Notes: generated by a model not told the origin, from the letters alone. DNA of 41,991 nt from Chloromonas sp. AAM2 (GCA_004335635.1 QAXH01005962.1:1-41991); one strand, 5' to 3'. Positions 1-11,796 are shown, numbered from the stretch's first letter. Translations and numbers: made by a program.

Positions 1-61
1 ACCTTTTTTGGCTTAACGATTGTCAGGCGCGTAATTCTTGGAGAGATATTGTGTCTAGCTG

Positions 62-118
62 CACCACCGTGGGTTGAACCATGAAAAGCCATGTAATGAT
101 GATGATGATGAACCTTCT
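62..118 (+). repeat. Dispersed repeat, copy 1
   Basis: A segment containing ACCGTGGGTTGAACCATG followed by a short ATG/ATGATG run. The same word order recurs inverted at about 26757-26806, and in weaker form at about 38044-38085 inside an intron of the second nitrite reductase gene. It is non-coding and its family is unknown. The rest of 1-887 is the 3' flank of the minus-strand aquaporin. Read on the minus strand it carries TGTAA words at 649-653 and 631-635, about 240 bp past the stop codon, which are candidate poly(A) signals. Open frames here look random in composition. Confidence 0.55.
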
Positions 119-887
119 GCTCCCAGCTTGTAAACAGTCTGATATCTTGGCAAGGGTCAATCGCCCTTGTTACATACAGCGATTGGACAGGCTGGCTTCA
201 AGGAGACTGTTACAAACTCTCGAATCGTCAAAATGTGACACACATGTGCAACGGCCTGCATCCGAACTCATGAAAACACTCAGCAAAGAGTCTATATCAA
301 CACCTCTACCAACTGTGAGCCTTATCCGTGTGCAACTACCAGCAACACTCGAGAGCAAACCCCGAACAAAACTTCAACAAAGTGGACAAGAGAAATCGCT
401 GGTCGACAGCTGCTGCCACCAGCTGTGCTTATTGATGCATCAACCATGACACCAACACACAAAAAACCCAACCATCTGGGGTCCAGTCAAGCCCATCCAT
501 CCACACACACACACACCGCGCAGCTTGAATTGCGCAAACCAAGAGCGCATGCCAGTGCTGCTTGCCATGCTGCACATATTGCCTTGGCACACACTAACAT
601 GGCACAAGATGCAAGCAACGCGAGCTGTGGTTACAGCTGCCTGCATGCAAGCTTACAACTTGCAGGCCATGTGGCGTGTCCTCAGTCCGTAGCACAAACT
701 CCGCACTCCAAACCTCGCCTGGGCCAAGCCTTGCCCACGCATTGCCTGTTTGCACCAGCTCGAGCGATCATTCCCCGTGTTGTGCGCTGCGGTGACGACC
801 CTCCATTCGTAGGTCCCTTAAATCCGTGGCACATATGGGCCTGCGCGTGCGCTTGCTTGGCACATGCACAGTGTGTGCTTGCGCTGC

Positions 888-3531
888 TTAGGCGATGGCT
901 CCGCCCGTTGTGCCTTGGGGCTCCTCCCTGGTCACCAGGGAGCCAGCGTAGTGGTAGCCGGTGGGCGCGAAGGTCGGGTGGATGGGCCCGGCGGGCTCGG
1001 CCCCCGGGGCGCCCAGCAGCGTCTCACGCAGCGCCTCTGTGGCGGCACCACCTGCACAACATGCGACGTCTGATGGGCCCAATGAACTTGTTTTTCCTGT
1101 ACTAAGAAATGCTCAAGTGATAGCTAAGCGACGCTCAACAGCCACGCACTGTGTCTTGTGTAAACGATTGCTCCATCAGAAACGGAAGAAATGCGCCCAT
1201 TTGCGTGGCCACATCACGCGCATGCCCACACGCCGGGTAACCAACCCCAGTGACGAAGCGCGCGCGCCAACACCAGCTGAGGCACGCACTGGCTCGCCAT
1301 GCAAGGGGGTCGCATGGAGCAACTCACGCTGGTAGAATTCGCCCTTGCCGAAGACCAGGAACGCCCAGCCGGCAGCCAGGAGGGCGGCGGTCAGCTGACC
1401 GGAGATGTACCTGCAGGACGAAAACATTTGAACAGCGGCTGCGTGACTGACAGCCCTCCTGGGATCATGACGGCCGCGCGACGCACGAAAAATGTTCAAC
1501 AAAACAAACATAGCATTCCACACCACTAGCCTGTGCGGCAGTAGGCATATGCAGGCCCCTCGCTCACAAAATTGTCCAACTGTCACTACATGACAAATTT
1601 GACATGGGCAAAGTAAACTCTCCATTATCACGTTTATCTCGTTCTGGAAAGTCTCCCGAAATCATGCTTGTGTGCTGCAGGTGCGGGGACCACGATACAA
1701 GCTTGCTATGCATTTAATGGCAGCAGGCAAAGCAGGCGACTGTTGGTGCTGGTTCAGCATAAAAACCAGAACGACAGATAAGGAGAGTAGCTTATCAGCC
1801 GACAACTTATCAGATTACCAATGCAGTGTTTGTGTGGCCCTGCGCCTATGTATTGGCGTGCTAGGCTCGCAACGAGCACTTACACAAACGCCCAGCGCCA
1901 GAAGCACTTGAACACCAGGCTGCCAGCGAACACACGCGCGGGGTTGAGGGGCGACATGCCCGTGTACATGCCACCTGCACAAACACAGGCCGTGCAACTC
2001 TCCCTCAGCACCAGAGTACTGTCGGATGCGACCCTGCCAAGTAACTCGGCAACCATTTGCGCTGCTGCGACCCTTGGATGCAACCTCGCCTCGTGCATGA
2101 CAGCTGAAGCTCTTAACATGTGGGGCCCTCTGATGTAATCTGTGATGCAGCTCAACCATCTGTAACAGCCTCGCAGGCACATTGCTATAAAATAATTACT
2201 TTCCACCAGTTTCATTCACTGTAAAATCCTGTCCAGCCTGATGACAACCTGCCCATACATCCCAGATGCCCGAGCGTGAACGCTAGCAAGCCATACACGA
2301 GACCAGGTTGGATTTGGCCCGTCCTGAATGGAATCCCGGTATTTTCCGGGTACAGCATTCCACTGCTCCAGAAGAAAACTTCCCGTGCCCGGTATGAATA
2401 CAAAGCATGCTGAAGACGCTTGCCTGTGGAGAGGGCTGCGAACAGTGCCAGGCCAGCGGCCAGCGGTGCAGCGTCACCGTGACCCGGGCGCACGAAGATG
2501 GATGCATACATGACCACGATGAACAGGAACGTCAGCATTGTCTCCCAACCAAACAAACCCCTGCACAGAAATGGGCAACATACACAACACATACGGATGG
2601 TGAGAATAAACAATTGATCAATTCGAGGTTCAGCGTGGTTTTGAATCCCAGCGTCGCACCAGTTTGAGAGCTCCTTGACGGGCGAGAAGCAGCCGGGTCC
2701 TGCCACTCCGACTGCGCTGTCGGGGCTGATGAAGCCCTGGACCAGCGCGCCAGCGATCGCACCCAAAAACTGCGACAGAACGATGGGTCAACAATTGAGT
2801 TGAAGAGGGGCGAGTCCAGGTGACGGACACATGTCACGCCGATCCAAGGTTCAAATGCTCGCGAACTTTGAACTCAAACCAGCTGGACACGGGTTGAACG
2901 AGATGACACCCAGGAAACTCAACATGCGCAGACGATCGTCGAGAGGTGCCGATCCAAGGTTAGATGTGTTGAAAACAGAGGCTTTTCGCCCTTTGCACAG
3001 CTCATGCGCCTCACCTGCGCGACAATGTACGAGATGCCTCGGATGTAATCGATGTGTCCGGAACACATTGCTGCCAGGCTCACGGCAGGGTTAATGTGGC
3101 CTCCGCTGATGTACTTGGTCGCGTACCTGCAAACCGCGGCCAACACGCTCCGTTCTTTCAGAGACACGCAAGCACACAATCACATCCAATCGCTGAGCAG
3201 CTGGCGGCACACGCTTCATGAAGTTCGGGACAGGTGCTCATGTTGGCGCGCCTGCAGCTCCGCATGTTGCTGGCCCAAACAACTCACATAACGGCGGTCA
3301 GACTGAAGGCGGATTGAAGGGGGTCATCTGAGGTGCCTCCAAGCAATTGGAACAGCCCAGTACCTGTGCACGTGTCGCAAGTCTCGTGCAAGTTTGCTAG
3401 GGCTTTGTTTTGATGCCGTGCGCAATCATTGCGTCGCCGCTTTCTGACAGAAGCTTACCGATGAACTCAGCTAGCAGCGAGATATACAGGTAGGGGTCCC
3501 GTATCGCCCAGCGCAAGTGAATAGCGGGCAT
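888..3531 (-). CDS. Aquaporin / major intrinsic protein (8 exons, 281 aa)
   Basis: Channel protein of the MIP family, expected to pass water or small neutral solutes through a membrane. Exons on the minus strand in order: 3531-3459, 3363-3288, 3126-3015, 2769-2660, 2560-2424, 1974-1884, 1410-1328, 1051-888; phases join to 846 nt. The N-terminal helix reads LLAEFIG at the first splice. The first pore motif is GGHINPAVSLA (NPA at residues 62-64) and the second is LNPARVFAG (NPA at 180-182, Arg183), a normal spacing. Hydrophobic stretches between them fit six helices. The intron after exon 5 uses a GC donor (ACAG|GCAAGC). The start is the Met at 3531, just after an AG (TTACAG|A). The frame stays open upstream to a Met at 3837 (102 more residues, not MIP-like), so a 5' intron or longer N-terminus is possible. 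The family is secure; subfamily and substrate are not. Confidence 0.9.
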
Positions 3532-3837
3532 TCTGTAAGAGTCCAGAGGATGCGTCACAGTCAGAACCAAAACCCTGCTTCGCGTGTCGTGTCTGAATAA
3601 AGCTGACCGGACTTTGCTCACTTCATAAGCAGCAACAATGAAGGTTGAGCTATCAATTGCAGGTCCAGCCCAAAGCGGCGCTCTCAGGGTTCTTGCAATG
3701 AAAGGCGCTTTGACACCCGTTGTCGTCAGTCTTTTGAATCCGCTCTCTGCAGAATATTCTGATCCCGCAAAGTCCGGGGCTTCAAGTCTGGGTCGTGAAG
3801 CAAGCACGTGAAGCAAGTTTGGAGCGTTTGCAGACAC

Positions 3838-4347
3838 AGTGTGACTGCTGACATCATCGCCATCTAAGGCCCTTCCCTCACTAGCCTTACGCTCACGGCA
3901 GAACCGATGTGAAGGCTGTCGAGGCTTCGCACTGCTTCAGTATCATTGGTTCTGTCCATGCCTGCAGCTTGATGCCTCGAGCCATGACCGCATGATCCCG
4001 GCGCAAGGTCCGCAATTCCCGGGCAAAGCGGTTGGAGCCCAACAAGTGGGTGGAAACCCGATGAGGCGGTGTCTTGCAGTGTGTGTGCCAGAGGATGGTG
4101 GTATGTTGCATGGCGAGCAATTTCAAGGCGGGCCACAACCAGGTGATCTACATTCAACCAGGAGGGTTGGGTGGCAGGGATTGCGCTTCAAATGTGTTGA
4201 TGCCCCACATGCAGGTTGTCCTCGGAAGGCATCTCAAGCCCGGTGCAGCCCTGATCACCGACATTGCAATTGAAACTCACAAGGAGGGGCTGCACAACAG
4301 GAAGCACCAGGTTGCCAGTATGTGCACCTCGGTATTTGATTGATTTG
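3838..4347. other. Unassigned stretch between aquaporin and inverted-repeat element
   Basis: About 500 bp upstream of the aquaporin. Overlapping short frames exist on both strands (for example plus 4074-4343) but none shows a family motif, and splice signals do not link them. It probably holds the aquaporin promoter. No clear regulatory site is visible. Confidence 0.4.
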
Positions 4348-5079
4348 TTACATCAGGGAAGCCGTCAAAGGACACGAGACGGGATGTGTACCGCCCTAGC
4401 AGAAAGGAAGGCAAGCGGCTAAGAAAGGAAACTAACCAGGGAGACAGAGACAGAGCACAGAAGGCGCAAGCAAAGCGCGCCAGTCAAGCGGGCCATAGAA
4501 ATTATCCAAGCGTTTCAAGAAAAGAGTCCAGGCAACCAAATGTACGGTCAGTATGACAAGTGCATCTTGCTGTCCACAGGACGTATCACTGAACTGGCCA
4601 GCCAAACACGTGGCAGCATGCACCTGTGATGGCTGCAAAGCTGGGCCTCTACAGGTTCGGCAGCATCAAAATCAAAACACAAGAATGCTTGATTACCGTC
4701 AGCACCCGGACATGGGCTTTGTCAAGTACATTCCTTGTACCCCAAGCTGCTGTGGACAACCTGGTGAGGAGGAACTTTGGGACAGGATGGCAGCTTTTCA
4801 ACCCAGTTGTTCAGGCCAAAACACGTCGCATCTTAAAAGTCACTGATTCGCCCGCCGCAGCATGGCTTGTGCACCGGCCTATACACCAATCTCTTGGTAG
4901 CGTGCGTATTGCACAGACGTTGCGACTGCGATTAAAACTTCGGCTGCTTCGTCCTGTTTTGCTTTGGGTTGGCCTGCCTTGCCTGCTTTGTTCCCTGCTT
5001 TCGTTTTGCTTTCTTGCTCAGGGTAGGCCAGGGCGGTGCCCATCCCGTTCCGTGTCCTCTGACGGCTTCCCTAGTGTAA
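4348..5079. mobile_element. Short element with 53-bp terminal inverted repeats
   Basis: The left end (4348-4400) begins TTACATCAGGGAAGCCGTCA. The right end, read in reverse from 5079 to 5027, begins TTACACTAGGGAAGCCGTCA. The two arms match over about 53 bases with roughly eight differences, all substitutions. The interior (about 630 bp) has no recognisable transposase; the longest frames (around 4553-4846 and 4626-5144) match no family I know. No clear target-site duplication is visible. A third copy of the right arm lies at 41264-41372. This looks like a non-autonomous TIR element (MITE-like) or the remnant of a larger one. Confidence 0.65.
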
Positions 5080-5567
5080 ATACACACACATATACATATA
5101 TATGCACACTAGGAAGCACGCCCAACGCAAATGACTCGACATAACTTGCATTGGCTGAGATGTCTCTTGCAGTACTGGTGCCATTCAAGCAGAAGGTCGA
5201 GTGATGAAAGCATGATGAAACGTACTAATGCACATGGAGCCACATGTGAAAGACATTCAAAAACGCAATGTTGTTGGCTATGCAAGCTGCTGATTAGTAT
5301 AAATAGCATCACAAAAAAAGGAAGCTTGCCAGTTCTGGGACTTGTTTTTTGAGTGGGAACCAAGTCAGAAGCCAGAAAACGTAGCAAGAGGGTTGATGTC
5401 ATTATGTGTGCAACAGGTGCGCCAAAAAAAAGGGTTGCCAGTCCAACACACAAGACTCAGCTTCTGTGCTGACACAGCTTCTCCGGAAAAACCTTCCGTC
5501 ATCTCTGGATGTGCATGCAACTTGCTGGTGTCAGCACTCTGTGGCTGTTGCACATACCCCTGTGATC

Positions 5568-8500
5568 TCAAGCCTGGCTTCCACCTCTGATTCTCATGCC
5601 CGGGTTCCATCGCTCGATAGCAGCCACCCGCACGCCATCACAAGGGCAGGCATACCGCCGGTCAGCTGCCGTGTTCGACGCTAGGCAGAAGTAGCAGTAG
5701 CAATGACCGCACGGAACCGCTACCACAGCAAGTAGCATGTCATCTTGACCACAGACAGGGCAGGGGCCTGGCGGGCGTGTCAGTGGCCCTTGCTTTGCTC
5801 CGGGCGAGACAGGAGAGACCGGGGTGTTCATTTCCGTTCCTGCTCCCGCCCCTGCTCCCACGCTCGTCACATCTACATCTGAATACTCACCACTAGATTC
5901 ATGCGAGCTGCCACGCCTCCCCTCCACCCCACCTGCGACCTCTGGCCGTTTCTTGTAACGGTCAGGAGAAACATCCGGAGTGGGGAAAACCGACAGCGGG
6001 ACGTTTCTTCTTGCTACGTCAGCTGCGGGTGTGGTAGTTGTGGCTCGGAGTCCAAGAAGCGAACGAGGGTTGGGGAGGCGGGGCAGAAGACGGGAAAGGG
6101 CACCCCTGGTCCGGAGGCCGTCTAGAAGGGGTAGTACAAATAACAGGAGCTCGGAAATCTCCTGCCACACCAGCTGTCGGTTCAGATATTCGAAACTGAT
6201 GATGCGGGTCATGACGGGCTGCATGTAGACGAGCCGGGCACCAGCTAGCCGCTCCAATAGAGACCTGTGGCAGGCAGACGTGGCGATCACACTGTCATGA
6301 ATGAATACATGACCTTAATCACGAATAAACAAACAAATAAACAAATAAATAAATAAATGTGAATAAACAGCGCATGTGAATAAATGGAGACTAGATGGCT
6401 GTGAAGGCTATGGATCTGGTCCCTTGGTGCATGGAAAAGGAAACAAAAGGCGACTTCTACTGGGCAAGCACCTCGCGATATCAGATTTTAAACGCACACC
6501 AATCAAGTGACAGTAATCTAAACAGTGCATGCACAAGCGTGTGATTTGAACCTTCAGCTGCGATGCCAGTCTAGTTTGATTTAGAACCTCACCAAAGAAA
6601 GGCGACAACATGTCTTGACTGTCAACTCTACGTGTCTCACAATTCCACAAGCATTCGCTTCATATGCGATAAGCTGTGCTGTGTGTACCTAAGGTGACTG
6701 GTCAAGTATAACATATGCTTGCTTTTAAAATGTCTCGAGATGCCTCGACTGTCATTCTGCTTGCTCTTACTGTCAATACTGCTTGCTCGTACTGTCTTTT
6801 CTGCTTGCTCGTACTGTCTTTTCTGCTTGCTCTTACTGTCAGTTCTGCTTGCTCTTAGATTCTCTTGAAGATGCTTTCACTGTGATTCTCACCCCACACT
6901 CGGGGAAGGGCCCAAGAAGCCTTCACTGTAACTCTTACCTGTATTGTCCACCTGCTAGGAAGACCATCATGTTGAGCAGTGCCAGCCCGCGATAGACACC
7001 TTCCACTGCTCGCATGCCCTGCCACACGTGGTCGGCGGTTAGAAACCGAAAACTGAAACGTCCGTTGGCCCGCCTCCACCCTTGTAATGCTGCGCGCCAG
7101 GACCGTGCCAGATGCCGCCATAGCGAATGGACTGCACATAGCATGCGAGACGGAGCACGCAGCAGCAAGCGCAGGACAGCCCCAAGCACGCCTTGCTGCA
7201 GAACCAGGTGTACCAAAGAATCGTCGTGTCTTATCCGTGACACCCCTCCACTGGTGTTTTCAGGCTCGCTGGCTTCACTTATGCCCTCTCCTTGGCCCTG
7301 TTGCAATTCGTGCTGGCTGTCTGGCTGTTTTGCCTCCTCCTTTCCAGCTGATTTCTGCTGCTGCTGCTGCTGCTGCTGCTGCCGCTGCTGCTGGTCCTGC
7401 GATGCGTTTTCTTCAGCCAGCAAATCCGCCCAACTGACCGCCCCTTGTCCCATAGACGCCCTTGCTAGCATCGTGCCAAGCCTTGCCCATGCATACGGCA
7501 AGACCACCATACCCAATCCCAACACAAGTTTCTGACCCAGGCCCAACCCGGGCCCTTCCACCCCTGTCCTTCCACCCAACACTTCACTCTCAGCCACTCT
7601 ATTCCCACTCATCCCATGCCCAGTCCGCCCCAACAAACTCATCAGCCCGCCTTTCCGTTTCTGTGGCCGTTTTTGATGTGGCATGGAAGGGGTGGCGGCT
7701 TTTGCTGACTCGGCGTGCGTTTTGAAGCGCGGTTGAGTGTGTGGAAGCGCAGCAGGCAGAGTGGTCGATGGCTCTGAACGGTAGCGAAGGTTGAGTAGCT
7801 GACTGCCGGGTGTGGCTTGGCCACGCATGACTGACAGGCAAAACACCTGCATGCAATGGTGAGCAGGGTTCTTATCAGGCCCAGGGTTCTTATCTGGTTA
7901 TTTGTCTATTCATTAGATTAAACGGACTGACATGTTGGTGCATGTTGAGTTTGTGGGGGGGGGAAGAACGAACCACAAGCTGGTCTACCGCAGTTGAAGG
8001 CCCATGGCTGGCTATCTTTCCGAACGTGAAACGGCATAAACATGCCATTCGATCCTCCGTCCGTAGCGGAAGGACTGCATGATGTTAATGAAGATGTCAC
8101 TGAGCTTGACCGTGTAATGCTGACAATGGTGTGAACGACATACTGACACGCTGTTGGTGTGCTCGCTGATCATGTCACTGATCATGTCACTGATCATGCC
8201 ACTGATCATGTCACTGAACTGTCCCTGATCATGTTATTGATCATGACCTCGTATCACTTGTCCTGTCACTGATCATGACCTCTGTGCTTGCCTGTGCCTA
8301 GCTAAGAGATGTCAGCTTCCAACTACCCACCACCCACAACCACCAGCCACCTACCAGGAGCCTCAGCAGTGCGTTCAGCTCTGGTTCCCAATCAGCCACA
8401 TTCGCCTGCACAACAGTAGTAGTACAATACAATGATCACATCGTTCATACTGAGTTATCTTAGGGATGAACAGCTGGCCTTCTAGAAAAGTTGCTAGCGT

Positions 8501-9473
8501 TCATGCTCGGTGCATGTGGACCCCCTGATGTAATCAATGCATATGTATACCCGGGACCTGGTCTGTTTAGCTTATGTATCGTAAATCCTTCGACCTCTCC
8601 TGTGTGGCACAGGCTGGCTGACTTGCTCATCATGGTGATGGCATTACGCACGAGCTTGCTACAGAGAACTGTTTGGTTGTTATGCGCATCTGAGACTAGA
8701 TTGATTTATCCGAAGCGTGGACAGCGCTGCTGTTGCCAAACCACACACTTGGCTGGCACGACACCTGTGCCCCTCATAGCCTTTGTGACCCATGTCCTTG
8801 TGTCCCATGCCTTGATATTTCATGTTCTAGTGTTCCATGTCCTTACCGGTTGAAACCACATGAGTGCCTTCATGAGCTGTTCCTTAAGTAACGTCTGCAA
8901 CTCAACGTCCAGCCGATGTGCATCCAGCTGCGAGCTCCTCAGCACTTGTAGGGGCCAGGGGCGAAGCAATGGCTGCAGTACGGTGTGTGCACGCTGGCAA
9001 TGCATGCCTGCAGGCTGTGCTGGCTGTGATGATTGTGCTGGTGCTGGCATGGCATGGTGTTCTGCTGAAGCATGTGGGCCCTGGAAAGCATGACTGGCTG
9101 CTTCTGGGGTGTGCTGCAGCAGTTCAAGCGCCTGTGGCGGTGATGAGAGCATGGGATGGTGGCGTACGGTGTCTTGGGATGCCTCGTGCTGCTCTGAGGC
9201 AAGGTTTGCAAGTGGTACTGTGTTGCCGACCAAGCTGCTTGGTGAAGTTCTCCCACTGCAGGCAAGGCAAGGGTGGGCGATGGTCAACGCATACGGCTCA
9301 TATCCATCAGCATGCTGCCGGCAGGACATGCTTGTTTTTTTGCATGCGCACCTTGAATTCCGGGCTGGTGGAGTGCTGTGCAGAAGCGCCCATGCTGTCT
9401 GCCATGCTTCCGCAGGCGGGTACTGGTCCACAAGACCGGCTGCCGGTATAGCTGGGCTCGCCGCCATGATCAA
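5568..9473 (-). CDS. PEX2: Peroxin-2, peroxisome biogenesis RING E3 ligase (4 exons, 760 aa)
   Basis: PEX2 is an integral peroxisomal membrane protein. With PEX10 and PEX12 it ubiquitinates the import receptor PEX5 for recycling. Exons on the minus strand: 9473-8847, 8405-8355, 7846-6939, 6264-5568; phases sum to 2283 nt. Family blocks appear in order: SQLDAHRLDVELQTLLKEQL, WEPELNALLRLL (a 17-residue exon), TPGSQLLNLRYR, YAWARLG, then GGQYRSLLERLAGARLVY and ISFEYLNRQLVWQE. The C-terminal RING is at residues about 697-737 (CPVC, CGHCYCYFC, CPC). The protein is about twice the usual 330 residues because of an N-terminal extension (about 170 aa) and low-complexity inserts, including a Gln run at 7355-7393. 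The start is the first in-frame Met of the long first exon, so the N-terminus is least certain; a hidden intron there is possible. The last RING Cys pair is C-x1-C instead of C-x2-C. Confidence 0.88.
6322..6386. repeat. AAAT/AAAC-rich simple repeat in PEX2 intron 3
   Basis: Runs of aataaac and aaataaat form a simple A/T-rich repeat in the intron between the last two PEX2 exons. It has no coding potential. Confidence 0.8.
6757..6858. repeat. 22-bp minisatellite in PEX2 intron 3
   Basis: Four to five tandem units of 22 bp with the core CTGCTTGCTCKTACTGTC. Neighbouring units differ at one to three positions. It lies close to the donor side of the intron, about 80 bp from exon 3. Confidence 0.85.
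7355..7393 (-). repeat. CAG (polyglutamine) tract inside PEX2 exon 3
   Basis: A trinucleotide run encodes nine to ten glutamines plus four, interrupted by one Arg, in the variable loop between the conserved membrane-region blocks of PEX2. It is in frame and likely length-polymorphic. Confidence 0.85.
8166..8280. repeat. 12-bp tandem repeat with TGATCA core in PEX2 intron 2
   Basis: Seven or so imperfect units of CTGATCATGTCA. Each contains the palindrome TGATCA. The array lies in the intron between PEX2 exons 2 and 3. Confidence 0.8.
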
Positions 9474-9790
9474 TTACGACGTTGTTGCAAGGTCAGAGCT
9501 ACAGCTCAAGCCCTACAAGACGACACGTGGGCGTTCGGAGCCCCGTTACAATCGTTGAGCCAGCAGCGACCCACTCTCAGCCAGCTCATCTCAGCAAGCA
9601 AGTCAAAGTGCTGCCGCGTGTATTTGTCTTATAGAAGAATTAAAGGGTTAAGGTTAGGCGGCGTCGTTACCAAGCCGCTGATGTCATATGGTACTCCAAG
9701 CCAGGATCCATGATTGGGACTTTTTCTTTCGGATTGTTCTAGGGACAGCGATTCACTCTGCATTTGGATGTGCGCAGAAATGCATCCTTC

Positions 9791-9874
9791 AGATCGCTGC
9801 ACCCCTGGTTGAAAGTCATCCTTCAGAAAGTCATCCTTCAAAAAGTCATCCGCAGATCGCTGCACCCCTGGTTG
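9791..9874. repeat. Nested direct repeats
   Basis: AGATCGCTGCACCCCTGGTTG occurs at 9791-9811 and again at 9854-9874. Between them lie three 15-bp units with the core AAAGTCATCC. On the minus strand the segment reads as repeated DDFLK units in an open frame, but no known protein is recognised. Confidence 0.85.
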
Positions 9875-10919
9875 TGCCAGCGGGGTACGCACCGTGATGC
9901 TTCTGCGGATAACCAGGTCCACCTCGTCTTGGCCTACGATGATTTCCTGCTAGGACTGCAGAAGCCGGCCTGCGTTCAGGGGTTGACGAAGCGCAACGTC
10001 CGGCGGTATGTGCGGCCACCCAGCGCGACTCTTTAAACGCTGACCTTCCCCATTTAGTACGAGGACCACTCTCGTGGGGCCAAACGAGGTGGACTTCAAT
10101 AGTCGTGCGGGGAAACACGGCTGACTGGATGTGTTCTGCAATCACACGCTGCAACAAACCGTTGTTGTTCTGCAACTGCAATTATTGCGTTCATGTTGGT
10201 GAGCTTGTATCGCATCTCATGTGAGTCTGGTAGAAATGGCCCAGCAGCCAACACGGCAGCCAAGAGACGAGAGAGATTCACGGATTAGAGTATCGTTGAT
10301 ACGCCAAGCTCATTGTGCCTGTCTATTACAAACGCCCGCTCCATGTGTGCGCACCAATCGTGCCAACCGAAGCATATATGCGCAACAAAAAGCAGGGGTG
10401 AAAAGCAGAGATCATGCAACTCGCATACACTATGCACGTTCATAGGTGTCACACGGGTCCATGCGATACCAACATCAGAGGAAATAGACAGGCCTAGGCC
10501 TGTCTCCACCCTGACTTGCGTGGTTAGCTTGCCTGGGAGGTCAATGGTTGGCGGGCTGGATATGCGACGGGCTTCAACCAGGCGTCAACCACAAGCAGTC
10601 AACCAGGCGTCACAACGCCTAACTAAGCCAACTGTATGACGGGTGGCAGGTGGATGGATAACCACCTTAGACTGCATTCATTGGCGGCTGCTGTTCCGTC
10701 CCACTCAAGTTCAGGAGGTGTGGGAGTTCGAATCAGCCTCTCGGCTCTCGTCCACGTCTTCGCCTCCCCATGTGGCCCTGTCCTTCTGCATGTCGTTCTG
10801 TGAGCGCTTCTGCTCTGCGCCTGGCCGGTGCCGTGTGCCTTTGGAGACGCAGCACGCGCATGGAAGAGCACAATGCGCTTGTGATTGTGCACCGCTTAGT
10901 TGCATGGACAACGTCTGCA

Positions 10920-10943
10920 TTCTCCATTGAGCGCAATGGAGAA
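10920..10943. other. Perfect 10-bp inverted repeat (hairpin)
   Basis: TTCTCCATTG, loop AGCG, then CAATGGAGAA. The perfect stem sits alone in unassigned sequence, with no T-run to suggest a terminator. Its role is unknown. Confidence 0.7.
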
Positions 10944-11796
10944 TACACAGTTCAAACTCTTGTGCAAACTGCTTCTGATGTTGGTTACACATTTCAGGTG
11001 GTTTGAATGCATGCGCAATGCATGGTACCGCAATGCCAGGTTGGTTGATGCACGCCATCCATGCTCTACCCCTCGCCACGTCAGGCAGGAGAACTGGACC
11101 AGAACTACCATCGCTGGACCAGAACTCGCTGCTTCTGATGCCAAGTATAAAGCCAATGGATATACCTGATTGAAAAGAATTCCATGCACTGATAAAGTGT
11201 CCCTCGTACCGATATAGAGTGTGTAGTATTTTTATTTTTTGAGTCAAGCGGTTGAATGATACATACGGCCTGCCCATGCCCTACCAAAATGCCCTACAAT
11301 CAATGCGTACCATCAACAAACATCAATAGAGAGAGAACTCAGTGGGCATGAAGGAGGAGCTGGCTGAAATCTCACCGTGCTTTGCATGCCGCTTGTTCCT
11401 ACTGTCAAGCTGTGCTGTGACTGCAACTGGCCAGAAGGCGCGCGTCCATGGCAAGCCACGGTGTAGTGCAGGCCGACCTGAAGAAGTTCAAGGAGGGACG
11501 GAACGACAGGTGATTGAGGGATGCAAATTTTCACAAGTCTCCATGCGACATAGGGACTTGATAGCAGCTGTCAGTCAAGGCCATCGTAATCACGGCCAGT
11601 TGCATGGGTGGTGGCTGGCACTTGTTGGTTGCATCAAGTTGGCTGCCACAAGTATCGACCGTTTAAAACAATTGGTGAATCACCATCAGATTGGCAAAGT
11701 ATATGCACGTTTTTGGCTGTTTCTGACCGCAAATGGATCTATTGGATCCAGTGCCGCGCTCCTGCAGGTCTCGCCGCAGCAAACCAAGTGCGAAAA

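Larger units (their letters stand above)
9474..11796. other. Unassigned 2.3-kb region between PEX2 and hisG
   Basis: This lies between the divergently oriented PEX2 (-) and HisG (+), so both promoters should be here. Longer frames on the minus strand (9846-10181, 10711-11277) and plus strand (11342-11905) have no firm family. One minus-strand stretch near 10080-10175 loosely resembles an exosome RNase PH-type segment but has no supporting exons. Structures seen: a 63-bp-spaced direct repeat at 9791-9874, and a perfect 10-bp stem with 4-nt loop at 10920-10943. Confidence 0.5.

Noticed and set aside
81..1105. Overlapping plus-strand frames at the start of the window as a gene
   Set aside because: Compositions are Thr/His/Ala-rich without motifs, and the region is antisense to the aquaporin 3' end and last exon.
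4074..5144. A gene spanning the inverted-repeat element
   Set aside because: Frames on either side cannot be joined by consistent splice phases and no motif is recognised. The TIR structure explains the segment better.
9846..10281. Minus-strand exosome (RNase PH-like, RRP46/RRP41-type) subunit
   Set aside because: A short stretch around 10080-10175 reads a little like the IQS...FPRTTIEV part of such proteins, but the required DGG/ALADAGIPM block and flanking exons are not found on either side.
10725..10745. tRNA gene, from a GTTCGAATC T-loop-like word
   Set aside because: No T-stem pairing, acceptor stem or anticodon arm can be drawn around it.
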